Origin: Pseudooceanicola endophyticus
Lineage (GTDB): Bacteria; Pseudomonadota; Alphaproteobacteria; Rhodobacterales; Rhodobacteraceae
Assembly (NCBI RefSeq): GCF_018760365.1
Contig: NZ_JAHIAB010000002.1
Span: forward strand, 310,001 to 374,000
Length of the DNA: 64,000 bases
Reading direction: 5' to 3'
The notes under the pieces are model-generated. The model had not been told where the DNA came from, ran no database searches, and saw only the letters and a list, made by a program, of their open reading frames with translations. The translations under genes were made by a program, and so were the position numbers. How positions within the stretch are numbered: the stretch's first letter is position 1; each line of letters starts with the position of its first letter. Shown piece by piece: positions 26,923-35,459 of the stretch.

Positions 26923-28299
26923 TCAGAAGTAGTCGATGGAGACCTGCAGCAGGCGCTCCACTTCCGGAACATCGGGGGTCAGGGCGAAGATGACCACGGT
27001 ATCGCCTTCATCCACGATCATGTCGGCGGTGGGTTTCATCACCTTGTCGCCCTTCATCACTGCGCCCACCAGCACGCCTTCGGGGAAGTCGATGTCGCGG
27101 ATCGGGCGACCCGACATGGGCGAAGTCGACAGCACCTCGGCCTCGATCACCTCGGCCTCGGCATCGCCGATGGAATAGACGCCGCGCACCCGGCCATGTC
27201 GGATGTGCCGCAGGATCGAGCTGACGGTGGTGGCGCGCGGGTTGATGTAGGCATCCACCCCCAGCGGCGCCATCAGCGAGGTCAGCGTGGGATCGTTGAT
27301 CAGCACGATCGACATCGGACAGCCCAGGTTCTTGGCCCGCACCGCGGTCAGCATGTTGGTCTTGTCGTCATCGGTGACGCACAGGACGGCATCCGCGCGC
27401 GAGATCCCGGCCTCGGCCAGCAGCGCGGAGTCAAGGCCGTCGCCATGCAGCACGATGGTCCGTTCCAGCCCGTCGGCGGCGCGTTCGGCCACCGCGCGGT
27501 TCTTCTCGATCACCTTGGCGCGGACCCGGCGGCCCTTCTGCTCCAGCGCGCGGGCCACGGTCAGGCCGACATTGCCGCCGCCCACCAGCACCACGCGTTC
27601 CTGCTGGCGGTTCGACTTGCCGAAGATCTCCATGGTGCGGGGCACGTCCTCGGCATGGACGCAGATGTAGCAATCGTCCTTGGGGAAGATCTGGTCGCCC
27701 GGCTCGGGGGCGAAAAGGCGCCCGTCGCGGCGGATGCCCACCACGATGGCGCGCAGGGTGGAAAACAGGTCGGTCAGCTGGCGCAGCGGCGTGTTGATGA
27801 CCGGGCAGTCCTCGTCGATCTGGATGCCCAGCAGCTGGGCCTGGCCACCCAGGAACTGTTCCACGTCGAAGGCGGAGGGGGCGGAAAGGCGCTGCAGCGC
27901 GGCCTCGGCCACTTCCAGCTCGGGGCTGATCACCACGTCGATGGGCAGATGGTCGCGCCGGTAGAGATCGGAGTAGATCGCATCCAGATAGCTGCGCGAG
28001 CGCAGCCGGGCGATCTTGCGCGGCACCGAGAAGATCGAATGGGCCACCTGGCAGGTGACCATGTTCACCTCGTCCGAGAAGGTGGCGGCGATGATCATGT
28101 CGGCGTCGCGTGCCCCCGCGCGGTCCAGCACGTCGGGGTAGGAGGCAAAGCCCGCGATCCCCTGCACATCGAGCGTATCGGTGGCACGGCGGACCAGATC
28201 GGGGTTGCTGTCGACGACAGTGACATCGTTCTTTTCGCCCGACAGGTGGCGGGCGATCTGCCATCCGACCTGACCGGCGCCGCAGATGATGACCTTCAT
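26923..28299 (-). CDS. trkA: Trk K+ transport regulatory subunit TrkA
   Basis: TrkA gates TrkH through NAD(H)/ATP-binding RCK domains. The 458-residue protein has two tandem RCK-N/RCK-C units: the first Rossmann motif is GAGQVG at residues 7-12, with the acidic VVDSN after the second strand; the second is GGGNVG near residue 239. Length and duplication match canonical TrkA. It leads the trkA-trkH-hfq-hflX cluster. In many relatives ntrYX genes precede trkA, but here a penicillin-acylase gene lies upstream. Confidence 0.96.
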   Translation of the reverse strand: MKVIICGAGQVGWQIARHLSGEKNDVTVVDSNPDLVRRATDTLDVQGIAGFASYPDVLDRAGARDADMIIAATFSDEVNMVTCQVAHSIFSVPRKIARLRSRSYLDAIYSDLYRRDHLPIDVVISPELEVAEAALQRLSAPSAFDVEQFLGGQAQLLGIQIDEDCPVINTPLRQLTDLFSTLRAIVVGIRRDGRLFAPEPGDQIFPKDDCYICVHAEDVPRTMEIFGKSNRQQERVVLVGGGNVGLTVARALEQKGRRVRAKVIEKNRAVAERAADGLERTIVLHGDGLDSALLAEAGISRADAVLCVTDDDKTNMLTAVRAKNLGCPMSIVLINDPTLTSLMAPLGVDAYINPRATTVSSILRHIRHGRVRGVYSIGDAEAEVIEAEVLSTSPMSGRPIRDIDFPEGVLVGAVMKGDKVMKPTADMIVDEGDTVVIFALTPDVPEVERLLQVSIDYF

Positions 28300-28413
28300 G
28301 CGTTCGGATCCTGCTGTCTCTGGGAGTTCTGCATGGCAGAGGCACCCCGAAGGGTCAATTCAAATCCCCGGTCGTGCCTGTTGGCGCCACCATGGCCGTG
28401 GCGTCGCCCGCCC

Positions 28414-28440
28414 GGGGCTGCCACCGGGATGGGCAGCCCC
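28414..28440 (-). terminator. Hairpin beyond the penicillin-acylase gene
   Basis: A 9-bp stem GGGGCTGCC (28414-28422) with GGCAGCCCC (28432-28440) and a 9-nt loop begins 12 nt after the stop on the minus strand. There is no U-tract, so intrinsic termination is doubtful and a Rho-dependent or RNA-stabilising role is possible. Confidence 0.35.
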
Positions 28441-28451
28441 GCCGCCGGGGC

Positions 28452-30929
28452 TCAGTTCCCCGGCACAAGCTTGGTTTCGCCGACAGAGGCTGCGCGGGCC
28501 AGCGCGGTATCGAGCGACATTGGGATGTATTCGCCGCGCCGCCACAGTTCGCCCAGGTCGTCGTAGTGGCGCGACAGCGGGTGGCCGGACTGCCCGGTCG
28601 AGATGATGAAGACCGAACTGTCGGGATCGGCGAAATCGTAGACGCCCCGGTAGCCCGCGCCATGCACGTCCAGGAAGGGATCGGGCCCGGTGCCCTTGGT
28701 GGCGCCACGGTTCAGCGTGTTGTCCCCGCCCGAGGTGCGCTGGCGGATGTTCACCAGGTACTTCAGGATCGGCACCTCGCCCAGCACCGGATGGTCCTGC
28801 GCGGCCTGGTGCACATCGCCCCACCGCAGGCTTTCCAGGTTGTCGCCGTAGCGTTCCTTGATCCACAGCAGGGCCGCGTCAAGCGATTGCTGGGCGATCT
28901 GGTCGCAGGTCTCGACGGTTTCGGTCTGCACCACGTCGCACCATTTCGAGGCGCCGTCGATGTTGCGGAAGACGCGTTCGATGAAGACCGGGTCGACATG
29001 GGTGAACTCGTCGGCGATCGGGCCCAGCTCGTCGCGGATCAGCCGGTCCTGCAGGGTCGAGATCCAGACCGCATAGATCAGCGGCTCGGGCATGTGCTCG
29101 TTCATGTCGCCGTTCCAGTCGGCCAGCATCTTCAGCGCGTCCTGGCGCATCCGCTCGGGCGTGCCCTTCGGTGCGGGATCGCCGTTGTACCACAGGTTCC
29201 TGCCGATCAGCGGCAGCAGAGAGCGCGCGGTGAAGCTGACGGTATCCAGCTGCGCCTCGATGAAGCTGTCGCGGGTGTGGACCTTGCGGCTTTCCATCAG
29301 CTTCTGCCAGCGGTGGATGCGCTGCGTGTCGCCCCAGTCGAAGGTGATGTTGTGGGGGAAGGGCGCGTCGGTGACCTTGTTGTTGGTATTGCCCAGGATG
29401 CCGCTTTCCGGGTTCACGATCTCGGGGTTGTCGGCATAGGGGAAATAGCCGTTCCAGCGGTTCTCGGGCTTCCAGCCCAGCGTCGGCATCCGGCCCTGGC
29501 TGTCGTGGGCGGGATTGCGCGCCGGGACCGCACCGATGGTCTTGAAGGCGATGGAGGTCGCATCGGCCAGCATCAGGTTCTGCGACGGCGCGATCTGAAG
29601 CTTGCCGGCCTCGATGCCCTGCTGGACATTCTTGGCGTACATCAGCTCCACCCCGGCCGAAAGCGTGGTGTCGTGATCCGACAGCGCCGTCCAGTTGATC
29701 GCGGCGACATGGCCGGGCGGGGTCACGGTGTCGAGGTTGTAGAAGCTGCCGGGCAGCACCGGGCCATTGTCGGTCCAGCGCAGGGTCAGGGTGACCGGGG
29801 CGGCATCCTTGATGCTGATGATGGTCTTGCGGGTGACGAAGGGCTTCCAGCCGTCGGGGGTGCGGTATTCCTGCGGATGGTCGGGGTTCAGCTCTTCCAT
29901 GTAGACATCGAGGTCATCGAGCCCGGAAGAGGTCAGCCCCCAGCCCAGGAACTGCGAGCGCCCCGAAAGCACCAGCGGCAGGCCGGGGATGGTGGCACCG
30001 ATGACACCGCCCTGCTGCAATTGCAGGCGCGCCAGGTACCAGATGCTGGGGGCGGTAAAGCCCAGGTGCGGGTCGTTCGCCAGCAGGGTTCCGCCGGTGG
30101 CGGAACGCTGCGGCGCGGCCGCGAAGGCGTTCGATGCGCCTTCGAGGCCGGGTGCGGGGAAGGGCGACAGCGGGTCGGCGGGCAGCCCGTCGCCCTGGGC
30201 CGAAGCATATTGCGTGAAGCCCTGCGCCTGCATCAGCTGGGCATAATCGGGCAGGGCGGTCAGCGGCGCGCCGGGCGTCTGGGGCAGGATGTCATCGACC
30301 ATCTTCTGGTCTGGCAGCGCCAGCGACACCCGCGCGCGCTCCACTTCGGAGGCCAGAGAGCCGTCCATCTCCAGCGCCATGAGCTTGCCAATGGCGATGG
30401 AATCCGCCGGCGTCCAGGGCGCCACGGGCACGTTGAACAGGAACATCTCGGGCGCGCCGCGCCCCAGGCTGTCCTTGTTGATCTCGTCGAGCCGCGCATT
30501 CACCCCGGCGGAATAGGCCTTCAGCGCCGCCAGCGTGCGCGGGTCTTGCGCAGAAACCGAGGCCTGCGCGGCCTTGTAGAGGTCGTAGCGCCGCATCAGC
30601 TTGTCGATGGGCAGGGTCCGGGTGCCGAAGATCTCCGACAGGCGCCCCTCGACGGTGCGCCGCAGCATGATCATCTGCCAGAGCCGGTCCTGGGCATGGG
30701 CATAGCCAAGGCCGAAGAACACGTCCGGATCGCTCGCCCCGAAGATATGGGGCACGTCGGCATTGTCGCGCACGATGTCGACGGGGGCGGAAATTCCGCT
30801 GACCCTCAGGGTCTTGTCGTAGGTCGGCAGCGATCGCGCGGCGAGAAAATAGGCCAGCCCGGCGCCCAGTACGGCAATGATGACCATTGTCCCGGCAATG
30901 CGCAGCAGCCAGCGAAAGACGAATCTCAT
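28452..30929 (-). CDS. Penicillin acylase family N-terminal-nucleophile hydrolase
   Basis: A 825-residue precursor of the Ntn-hydrolase family that is cut autocatalytically to two chains. An N-terminal hydrophobic segment (residues 7-31) targets it to the membrane or periplasm. Ser266 in GLEGASNAFA is the expected new N-terminal nucleophile, followed by LLANDPHLGF and SGLDDLD-type motifs; the late Asn in NTNNKVTDAPFP fits the oxyanion region. Members cleave amide bonds of acylated beta-lactams, cyclic lipopeptides or acyl-homoserine lactones, and the last would matter given the LuxR-type gene at 47 kb, but no substrate is predictable. The ATG at 30929 has GGGGA upstream. Confidence 0.92.
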   Translation of the reverse strand: MRFVFRWLLRIAGTMVIIAVLGAGLAYFLAARSLPTYDKTLRVSGISAPVDIVRDNADVPHIFGASDPDVFFGLGYAHAQDRLWQMIMLRRTVEGRLSEIFGTRTLPIDKLMRRYDLYKAAQASVSAQDPRTLAALKAYSAGVNARLDEINKDSLGRGAPEMFLFNVPVAPWTPADSIAIGKLMALEMDGSLASEVERARVSLALPDQKMVDDILPQTPGAPLTALPDYAQLMQAQGFTQYASAQGDGLPADPLSPFPAPGLEGASNAFAAAPQRSATGGTLLANDPHLGFTAPSIWYLARLQLQQGGVIGATIPGLPLVLSGRSQFLGWGLTSSGLDDLDVYMEELNPDHPQEYRTPDGWKPFVTRKTIISIKDAAPVTLTLRWTDNGPVLPGSFYNLDTVTPPGHVAAINWTALSDHDTTLSAGVELMYAKNVQQGIEAGKLQIAPSQNLMLADATSIAFKTIGAVPARNPAHDSQGRMPTLGWKPENRWNGYFPYADNPEIVNPESGILGNTNNKVTDAPFPHNITFDWGDTQRIHRWQKLMESRKVHTRDSFIEAQLDTVSFTARSLLPLIGRNLWYNGDPAPKGTPERMRQDALKMLADWNGDMNEHMPEPLIYAVWISTLQDRLIRDELGPIADEFTHVDPVFIERVFRNIDGASKWCDVVQTETVETCDQIAQQSLDAALLWIKERYGDNLESLRWGDVHQAAQDHPVLGEVPILKYLVNIRQRTSGGDNTLNRGATKGTGPDPFLDVHGAGYRGVYDFADPDSSVFIISTGQSGHPLSRHYDDLGELWRRGEYIPMSLDTALARAASVGETKLVPGN

Positions 30930-31005
30930 ATGTTCCCCATGCCCTTGCGTTCCGCGTTTGCCGCGGACAGTGTTCCGGCGATGGTTCAATACAGGGGTTT
31001 GTCCA

Positions 31006-31878
31006 ATGGCGAAAGTCGCCTTTCTGGGTCTCGGGGTCATGGGCTATCCCATGGCAGGTCACCTTTGCGCGAAGGGACACGAGGTCAGCGTCTACAACCG
31101 CACCACCGCCAAGGCCGAAGCCTGGGTGGCCGAACATGGGGGCCGTTTCGGCCGCACCCCCGCCGAAGCGGCGCAGGGTGCGGACTTCGTGATGACCTGC
31201 GTCGGCAATGATGACGACCTGCGCGCGGTCTGCGCCGGGGCGGACGGCGCCTTTGCGGGCATGGCCGAAGGCGCGGTGCTGGTCGATCACACGACCGTCT
31301 CCTCGGCGGTGACGGTGGAGCTGGCGGCGCTGGCCGAGGCGAAGGGCCTCGGCTATGTCGATGCGCCGATTTCCGGCGGCCAGGCGGGGGCCGAGAATGG
31401 CGTGCTTTCCGTCATGTGCGGCGGCCGTCCGGAGGTCTTCGAGGCCGCTGCGCCGGTAATCGACGCCTACGCGAAAATCTGCCGGCTGATGGGGCCCACG
31501 GGCGCCGGGCAGATGACCAAGATGTGCAACCAGATCGCCATTGCCGGTCTGGTGCAGGGCCTCTCGGAGGCGCTGCATTTCTGCCAGAAGGCCGGGCTGG
31601 ATGGCGACAAGGTGGTCGAGGTGATCTCTCAGGGGGCGGCGGGGTCCTGGCAGATGCAGAACCGCTACCGCACCATGCTGGACGATCACTTCGAACATGG
31701 TTTCGCGGTCGACTGGATGCGCAAGGACCTGGATATCTGCCTGACCACCGGCGATGAGATCGGCGCCAGCCTGCCGGTCACCGCGCTGGTCGATCAGTTC
31801 TACAAGGATGTGCAGAAGCTGGGCGGCGGTCGCTGGGATACCTCGGCGCTGATCAAGCGGTTGAGCGTGATGGGCTGA
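31006..31878 (+). CDS. NAD(P)-dependent beta-hydroxyacid dehydrogenase
   Basis: This 290-residue member of the 3-hydroxyisobutyrate dehydrogenase/tartronate semialdehyde reductase family oxidises a beta-hydroxyacid with NAD(P). It has the Rossmann motif FLGLGVMGYPMA (residues 6-17), the substrate-binding DAPISGGQAGAENG and the catalytic Lys in GQMTKMCNQ. The NR after strand 2 (VYNRTTAK) suggests NADP preference, since an Arg rather than an Asp follows. It stands divergent from the penicillin-acylase gene with only 76 nt between starts. Substrate is not defined by sequence alone. Confidence 0.92.
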   Translation: MAKVAFLGLGVMGYPMAGHLCAKGHEVSVYNRTTAKAEAWVAEHGGRFGRTPAEAAQGADFVMTCVGNDDDLRAVCAGADGAFAGMAEGAVLVDHTTVSSAVTVELAALAEAKGLGYVDAPISGGQAGAENGVLSVMCGGRPEVFEAAAPVIDAYAKICRLMGPTGAGQMTKMCNQIAIAGLVQGLSEALHFCQKAGLDGDKVVEVISQGAAGSWQMQNRYRTMLDDHFEHGFAVDWMRKDLDICLTTGDEIGASLPVTALVDQFYKDVQKLGGGRWDTSALIKRLSVMG

Positions 31879-31917
31879 CCGGGTGCGGGGATTGGCGCCG
31901 GGCAGGCCCGGCGCCAG

Positions 31918-32012
31918 CCTCCGGCGGGCATATTTTCCGGAAAGATGAAGGGGATGGCGTGCCGGGGACGCGGTTCCGCCTGCCGGCGGCCGTATTTGGC
32001 GGAAAGATGAAG
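31918..32012 (+). repeat. Direct repeat DR1, left of the SMR-yitT-yitT cassette
   Basis: A composite of two GAAAGATGAA-ended units (31918-31949 and 31979-32012) joined by a spacer containing GGGGACGCGGTTCCGCCT. The same composite, in the same orientation and with only small differences, occurs at 33911-34001. The units resemble the flanks of the palindromic elements (reverse complement starts TTCATCTTTCC). Confidence 0.85.
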
Positions 32013-32022
32013 CGGCGGGGCG

Positions 32023-32355
32023 TCAGTGCCCGGAGGCCTTCGAGACCAGCTGGATCAGCAGGATGCCGGCGCCGATCAGGATCATGCCGAGGATCGCGGG
32101 CAGGTCGAGCTTCTGGCCGAAGACCAGGTAGCCGATCAGCGCGATGAAGACGATGCCCATGCCCGACCAGAGCGCGTAGACCACACCCACCGGCATGTGG
32201 CGCAAAGTCAGCGACAGCAGCCAGAAGGCCGCCGCATAGGCGGCGATCACGATCAGCGAGGGCACCAGCCGGGAGAACTGCTGGCTGGCCTGAAGGGCGG
32301 TGGTGCCGATGGTCTCGGCGGCGACGGCAAGGATCAGGGTCAGCCAGGCGGGCAT
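32023..32355 (-). CDS. SMR family multidrug/quaternary ammonium exporter
   Basis: This 110-residue four-helix protein is a small multidrug resistance transporter. It has the essential Glu14 in TLILAVAAETIGTTAL and the conserved GVVYALWSGMGIV segment. Dimers exchange protons for cationic drugs in EmrE-like members or guanidinium in Gdx-like members; the TTALQASQQFSRL stretch favours an EmrE-like protein. The ATG at 32355 has GAAAGG upstream. It lies 10 nt after the upstream yitT paralogue and is presumably co-transcribed. Confidence 0.93.
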   Translation of the reverse strand: MPAWLTLILAVAAETIGTTALQASQQFSRLVPSLIVIAAYAAAFWLLSLTLRHMPVGVVYALWSGMGIVFIALIGYLVFGQKLDLPAILGMILIGAGILLIQLVSKASGH

Positions 32356-32365
32356 GGGGGGCCTT

Positions 32366-33001
32366 TCAGGTCGCGACGTACCAGTCGCGGCGGTGGTTGA
32401 TGGCGATGACGATATTGACCACCACGGCGCCGAGCAATGACCAGATGAAGCGATCGAAGGGCAGAAGGAAGGCCGCGACGAGGAACAGGCAGCCGTCGAA
32501 GACCAGCTGCGTCCAGCCGGCGCGGAACCCGGTGCGCTCCTGCAGGTAGAGCGCCAGGATGCCGATGCCGCCCAGCGAGGCGCCGTGACGGAACAGCGCC
32601 AGAAGCCCCGCTCCGGTGACGCAGCCGAAGAGGATCGCACCGGCCCAGGGGGTGAGGGTCGCAAAGGCGATCTGGCCGGGCAGGACCTTGGAGAGGAGCG
32701 AGAGCAGGGCGACCGCGATGAAGGTCTTCAGCACGAAGCGCAGGCCCATGCGGCGGTAGCCCAGCCAGTAGAAGGGCAGGTTCACCACGAAGAAGATCGG
32801 CCCGAAGCTCCAGCCGGTGAGGTAGGAGAGGATCACGGCAAGGCCTGCGGTCTGGCCGGTGACCAGGCCCAGATGGGTCAGGATGGTGATGCCGAAGGCC
32901 GCCATGGCGCTGCCGAAGAGCAGGCCCTGGGCATCGGCGACGGGGCCGTGGCCGGTGGCGGTCGGTTTCGGATCCTGCGGTGCGGCGGCGGGCTGGGTCA
33001 T
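32366..33001 (-). CDS. YitT family membrane protein, paralogue 1
   Basis: A 211-residue protein with about five to six transmembrane helices and the YitT (DUF161) core: GLVTGQTAGLAVILSYLTGW, FFVVNLPFYWLGYRRMG and FRHGASLGGIGILALYLQ (last two quoted in part). It lacks the C-terminal DUF2179 domain of the larger Bacillus members. The function of the family is unknown. It is clearly related to the next gene upstream: TGQTAGLA, GWSFG, VNLPFY, LGG and NHRRD occur at the same places in both. The ATG at 33001 precedes a Pro/Ala-rich 25-residue cytosolic segment. Confidence 0.88.
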   Translation of the reverse strand: MTQPAAAPQDPKPTATGHGPVADAQGLLFGSAMAAFGITILTHLGLVTGQTAGLAVILSYLTGWSFGPIFFVVNLPFYWLGYRRMGLRFVLKTFIAVALLSLLSKVLPGQIAFATLTPWAGAILFGCVTGAGLLALFRHGASLGGIGILALYLQERTGFRAGWTQLVFDGCLFLVAAFLLPFDRFIWSLLGAVVVNIVIAINHRRDWYVAT

Positions 33002-33120
33002 CTGGGTCCTCTCTGGGCGGCGGACCTGCCTCTAGGCGGGCGGGGCGGGGGCGTCAACAAGGCGCGGGGCGTCAATTGGCGCGGGCGGTCCGGCCGGGTC
33101 TTGCCACCGGGTGCGGGCGG

Positions 33121-33747
33121 TCAATCGGCGATGTAGCGGTCGCGGCGGTGGTTGAAGGCGATCACCCCGTTCAGGATCACCGCGCCGAAGAGCGAGAAGG
33201 CCACGGTTCGGGTGTCGAAGAGGAAGAAGGCCACGGTGAACAGGATCGCGTCGACGATGAGCTGCACGTAGCCGGCGCGAAAGCCCGTGCGGTCCTGGAT
33301 CATCAGCGCGATCACCCCGAGCCCGCCGAGCGAGCCCTTGTGGCGGAAGATCCCCAGCAACCCGTAGCCGGTCAGCACGCCGAAGATCGCGGTGCCCAGG
33401 ATCGGATCGAGGTGATCGAAGCTCATGCCGCGGGGGATGTAATCCACCGCGACCGAGACGACGGTGACGCAGAAGAAGGATTTCAGCGTGAATTCCGAGC
33501 CGAGGCGCTTCCAGGCGAGGGCGTAGAAGGGCAGGTTCACCAGGAAGAAGACCAGCCCGAAGCTCCAGCCCGAGAGATAGGCGATGATCAGCGCGAGGCC
33601 GGCGGTCTGGCCGGTGATGAAGCCCAGCGAGGAGATGAAGACCAGCCCGGTGGCAGAGGTCAGCAGCGCGATGGCGAGGCCCTGGATGTCCTCGAGCGGG
33701 GTGTGGTGCTGGCGGTATTCGGTGGGCAGGGGGATCGGGGCGGGCAT
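33121..33747 (-). CDS. YitT family membrane protein, paralogue 2
   Basis: This 208-residue protein shares the five-to-six-helix YitT fold of its downstream neighbour (GFITGQTAGLALIIAYLSGW and FLVNLPFYALAWKRLG), and ends NHRRDRYIAD where paralogue 1 ends NHRRDWYVAT. It appears to be a tandem duplicate that has since diverged. The ATG at 33747 has GAGG close upstream. A region of AT-rich sequence at 33771-33805 upstream probably holds the promoter of the whole cassette, in the only clearly A/T-rich part of the 314-nt gap to icd. Function unknown. Confidence 0.87.
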   Translation of the reverse strand: MPAPIPLPTEYRQHHTPLEDIQGLAIALLTSATGLVFISSLGFITGQTAGLALIIAYLSGWSFGLVFFLVNLPFYALAWKRLGSEFTLKSFFCVTVVSVAVDYIPRGMSFDHLDPILGTAIFGVLTGYGLLGIFRHKGSLGGLGVIALMIQDRTGFRAGYVQLIVDAILFTVAFFLFDTRTVAFSLFGAVILNGVIAFNHRRDRYIAD

Positions 33748-33910
33748 GGGACCTCGCGGGACATTGGGAGGAATTATTGGGTCAGTAATGCTTCCATAAA
33801 TATAGGGCGCAGGGGGCGGCGGGACCAGCGGGAATTCTGTCGCGGGCGGGGCGGCGGTGCGACGCGGTGCAGGGGCTGCCCGGTGGATGGGCAGGTGGGG
33901 GGCGGGGGAT

Positions 33911-34001
33911 GCGCCTTCGGCGGGCATATTGGGGGAAAGATGAAAGGCGGCGCGGGGGACGCGGTTCCGCCTCCGGCGGCCGTATTGGGGGAAAGATGAA
34001 C
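33911..34001 (+). repeat. Direct repeat DR2, right of the SMR-yitT-yitT cassette
   Basis: Two GAAAGATGAA-ended units (33911-33944 and 33970-34001) joined by a spacer with GGGGACGCGGTTCCGCCT, matching DR1 at 31918-32012 in order and orientation. It also occupies the otherwise gene-free 33748-34061 gap, in which I see no other feature except an AT-rich presumed promoter near 33771-33805. Confidence 0.85.
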
Positions 34002-34061
34002 GGGGGATGCGCAAAGGGCCGCCCCGGATGGGACGGCCCTGGAGTGCCGGAAGGCGCCGGA

Positions 34062-35276
34062 TCAGAGTTTCAGGGCCCTGTTCAGGTTCTGGTCGATCTT
34101 TTCCAGGAAGCCCATGGTGGTCAGCCAGCCCTGGTCGGGGCCGACCAGCAGCGCCAGGTCCTTGGTCATGTAGCCCGATTCCACCGTGTCCACGACGACC
34201 TTCTCCAGCGTGGTGGCGAAGGTCATCAGCGCGTCGTTGCCATCGAGCAGCGCGCGGTGCTTCAGGCCGCCGGTCCAGGCGTAGATCGAGGCGATCGAGT
34301 TGGTGGAGGTCTGCTTGCCCTCCTGGTGCTGGCGGAAGTGACGGGTCACGGTGCCATGGGCCGCCTCGGCCTCGACGATCTTGCCATCGGGGGTCATCAG
34401 CTGCGAGGTCATCAGACCCAGCGAGCCGTAGCCCTGGGCCACGGTGTCGGATTGCACGTCGCCGTCGTAGTTCTTGCAGGCCCAGACGTAGCCGCCGGAC
34501 CATTTCAGCGCCGAGGCCACCATGTCGTCGATCAGGCGGTGTTCGTACCAGATCCCCGCCTTCTTGAACTCTTCCGCGAACTCTTCCTCGTAAACCTTTG
34601 CAAACAGGTCCTTGAAGCGACCGTCATAGGCCTTGAGGATGGTGTTCTTGGTGGACAGGAACACCGGCCATTTCAGCGACAGCCCGTAGTTGAACGAGGC
34701 CCGCGCGAAGTCGATGATCGACTGGTCGAGATTGTACATTCCCATGTAGACGCCGGCGGAGGGCGCGTCGTAGACCTCGCGCTCGATCTCGGTGCCGTCC
34801 TCGCCGACGAATTTCATCGTCAGCTTGCCCTTGGAGGGGAAGTGGAAATCGGTGGCCTTGTACTGATCGCCGAAGGCGTGACGGCCGACCACGATGGGCT
34901 TGGTCCAGCCGGGGACAAGACGGGGCACGTTCTTGCAGATGATCGGCTTGCGGAACACCACGCCGCCCAGGATGTTGCGGATCGTGCCGTTCGGGGACTT
35001 CCACATCTTCTTGAGGCCGAATTCCTCGACCCGGGCCTCGTCGGGGGTGATGGTGGCGCATTTCACCCCGACACCGACTTCCTTGATCTTGTTGGCCGCG
35101 TCGATGGTGATCTGGTCTTCGGTGCGATCACGCTCCTCGATGCCGAGGTCGTAGTAGAGCAGGTCGAGCTCAAGGTAGGGTTCGATCAGCTTCTTCTTGA
35201 TGAACGACCAGATGATGCGGGTCATCTCGTCGCCGTCGATATCGACGATGGGGTTGTCTACCTTGATCCTGGACAT
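34062..35276 (-). CDS. icd: NADP-dependent isocitrate dehydrogenase, eukaryotic type
   Basis: Isocitrate dehydrogenase oxidises isocitrate to 2-oxoglutarate in the TCA cycle. The 404-residue protein resembles the homodimeric IDH1/2 type, not the E. coli type: [50 protein letters not shown]-like (here [15 protein letters not shown]) and GTVTRHFR with NSIASIYAW near the C-terminus. The Arg and Lys residues that bind isocitrate and NADP are in place. Its ATG lies 78 nt from a 20-bp palindrome (35354-35373) that may be an operator. Confidence 0.97.
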   Translation of the reverse strand: MSRIKVDNPIVDIDGDEMTRIIWSFIKKKLIEPYLELDLLYYDLGIEERDRTEDQITIDAANKIKEVGVGVKCATITPDEARVEEFGLKKMWKSPNGTIRNILGGVVFRKPIICKNVPRLVPGWTKPIVVGRHAFGDQYKATDFHFPSKGKLTMKFVGEDGTEIEREVYDAPSAGVYMGMYNLDQSIIDFARASFNYGLSLKWPVFLSTKNTILKAYDGRFKDLFAKVYEEEFAEEFKKAGIWYEHRLIDDMVASALKWSGGYVWACKNYDGDVQSDTVAQGYGSLGLMTSQLMTPDGKIVEAEAAHGTVTRHFRQHQEGKQTSTNSIASIYAWTGGLKHRALLDGNDALMTFATTLEKVVVDTVESGYMTKDLALLVGPDQGWLTTMGFLEKIDQNLNRALKL

Positions 35277-35353
35277 GGGTGGCTCCTCGGGGGAATCGTA
35301 ATGCGATGGGATTACTGTGCCTCCTTAGACTAACGATTGCTGAACGTCCACGG

Positions 35354-35373
35354 TCGTATACATTTGTATACGA
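35354..35373. promoter_or_regulatory. 20-bp palindrome upstream of icd, candidate operator
   Basis: Two perfect 9-bp arms, TCGTATACA (35354-35362) and TGTATACGA (35365-35373), flank a TT centre. TTGTATACAA-like palindromes are typical operators of FCD-type GntR regulators. It lies 78-97 nt upstream of the icd start. The bound protein is unknown. Confidence 0.55.
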
Positions 35374-35406
35374 GATTTTTGCCCCGGGCCGGTGCCTGAA
35401 AAGTCA

Positions 35407-35434
35407 AAACCCCGCGACCGGGATCGCGGGGTTT
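35407..35434 (-). terminator. Intrinsic terminator of the MFS gene
   Basis: An 11-bp perfect stem, AAACCCCGCGA (35407-35417) with TCGCGGGGTTT (35424-35434), has a 6-nt loop and, on the minus strand, is followed by a TTTT-rich tail. It starts 26 nt beyond the MFS stop. Confidence 0.85.
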
Positions 35435-35459
35435 GTTATCGCTCACACCGGAGGCGCGT

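Noticed and set aside
28374-31211. Long plus-strand ORF opposite the penicillin-acylase gene
   Set aside because: It has no recognisable domain, is rich in Gly/Arg/Gln/His and exists because the GC-rich antisense strand lacks stops.
35355-35372. Insertion-sequence end or tyrosine-recombinase site at the 20-bp palindrome
   Set aside because: No integrase, transposase or second copy was found nearby; an operator is more plausible.
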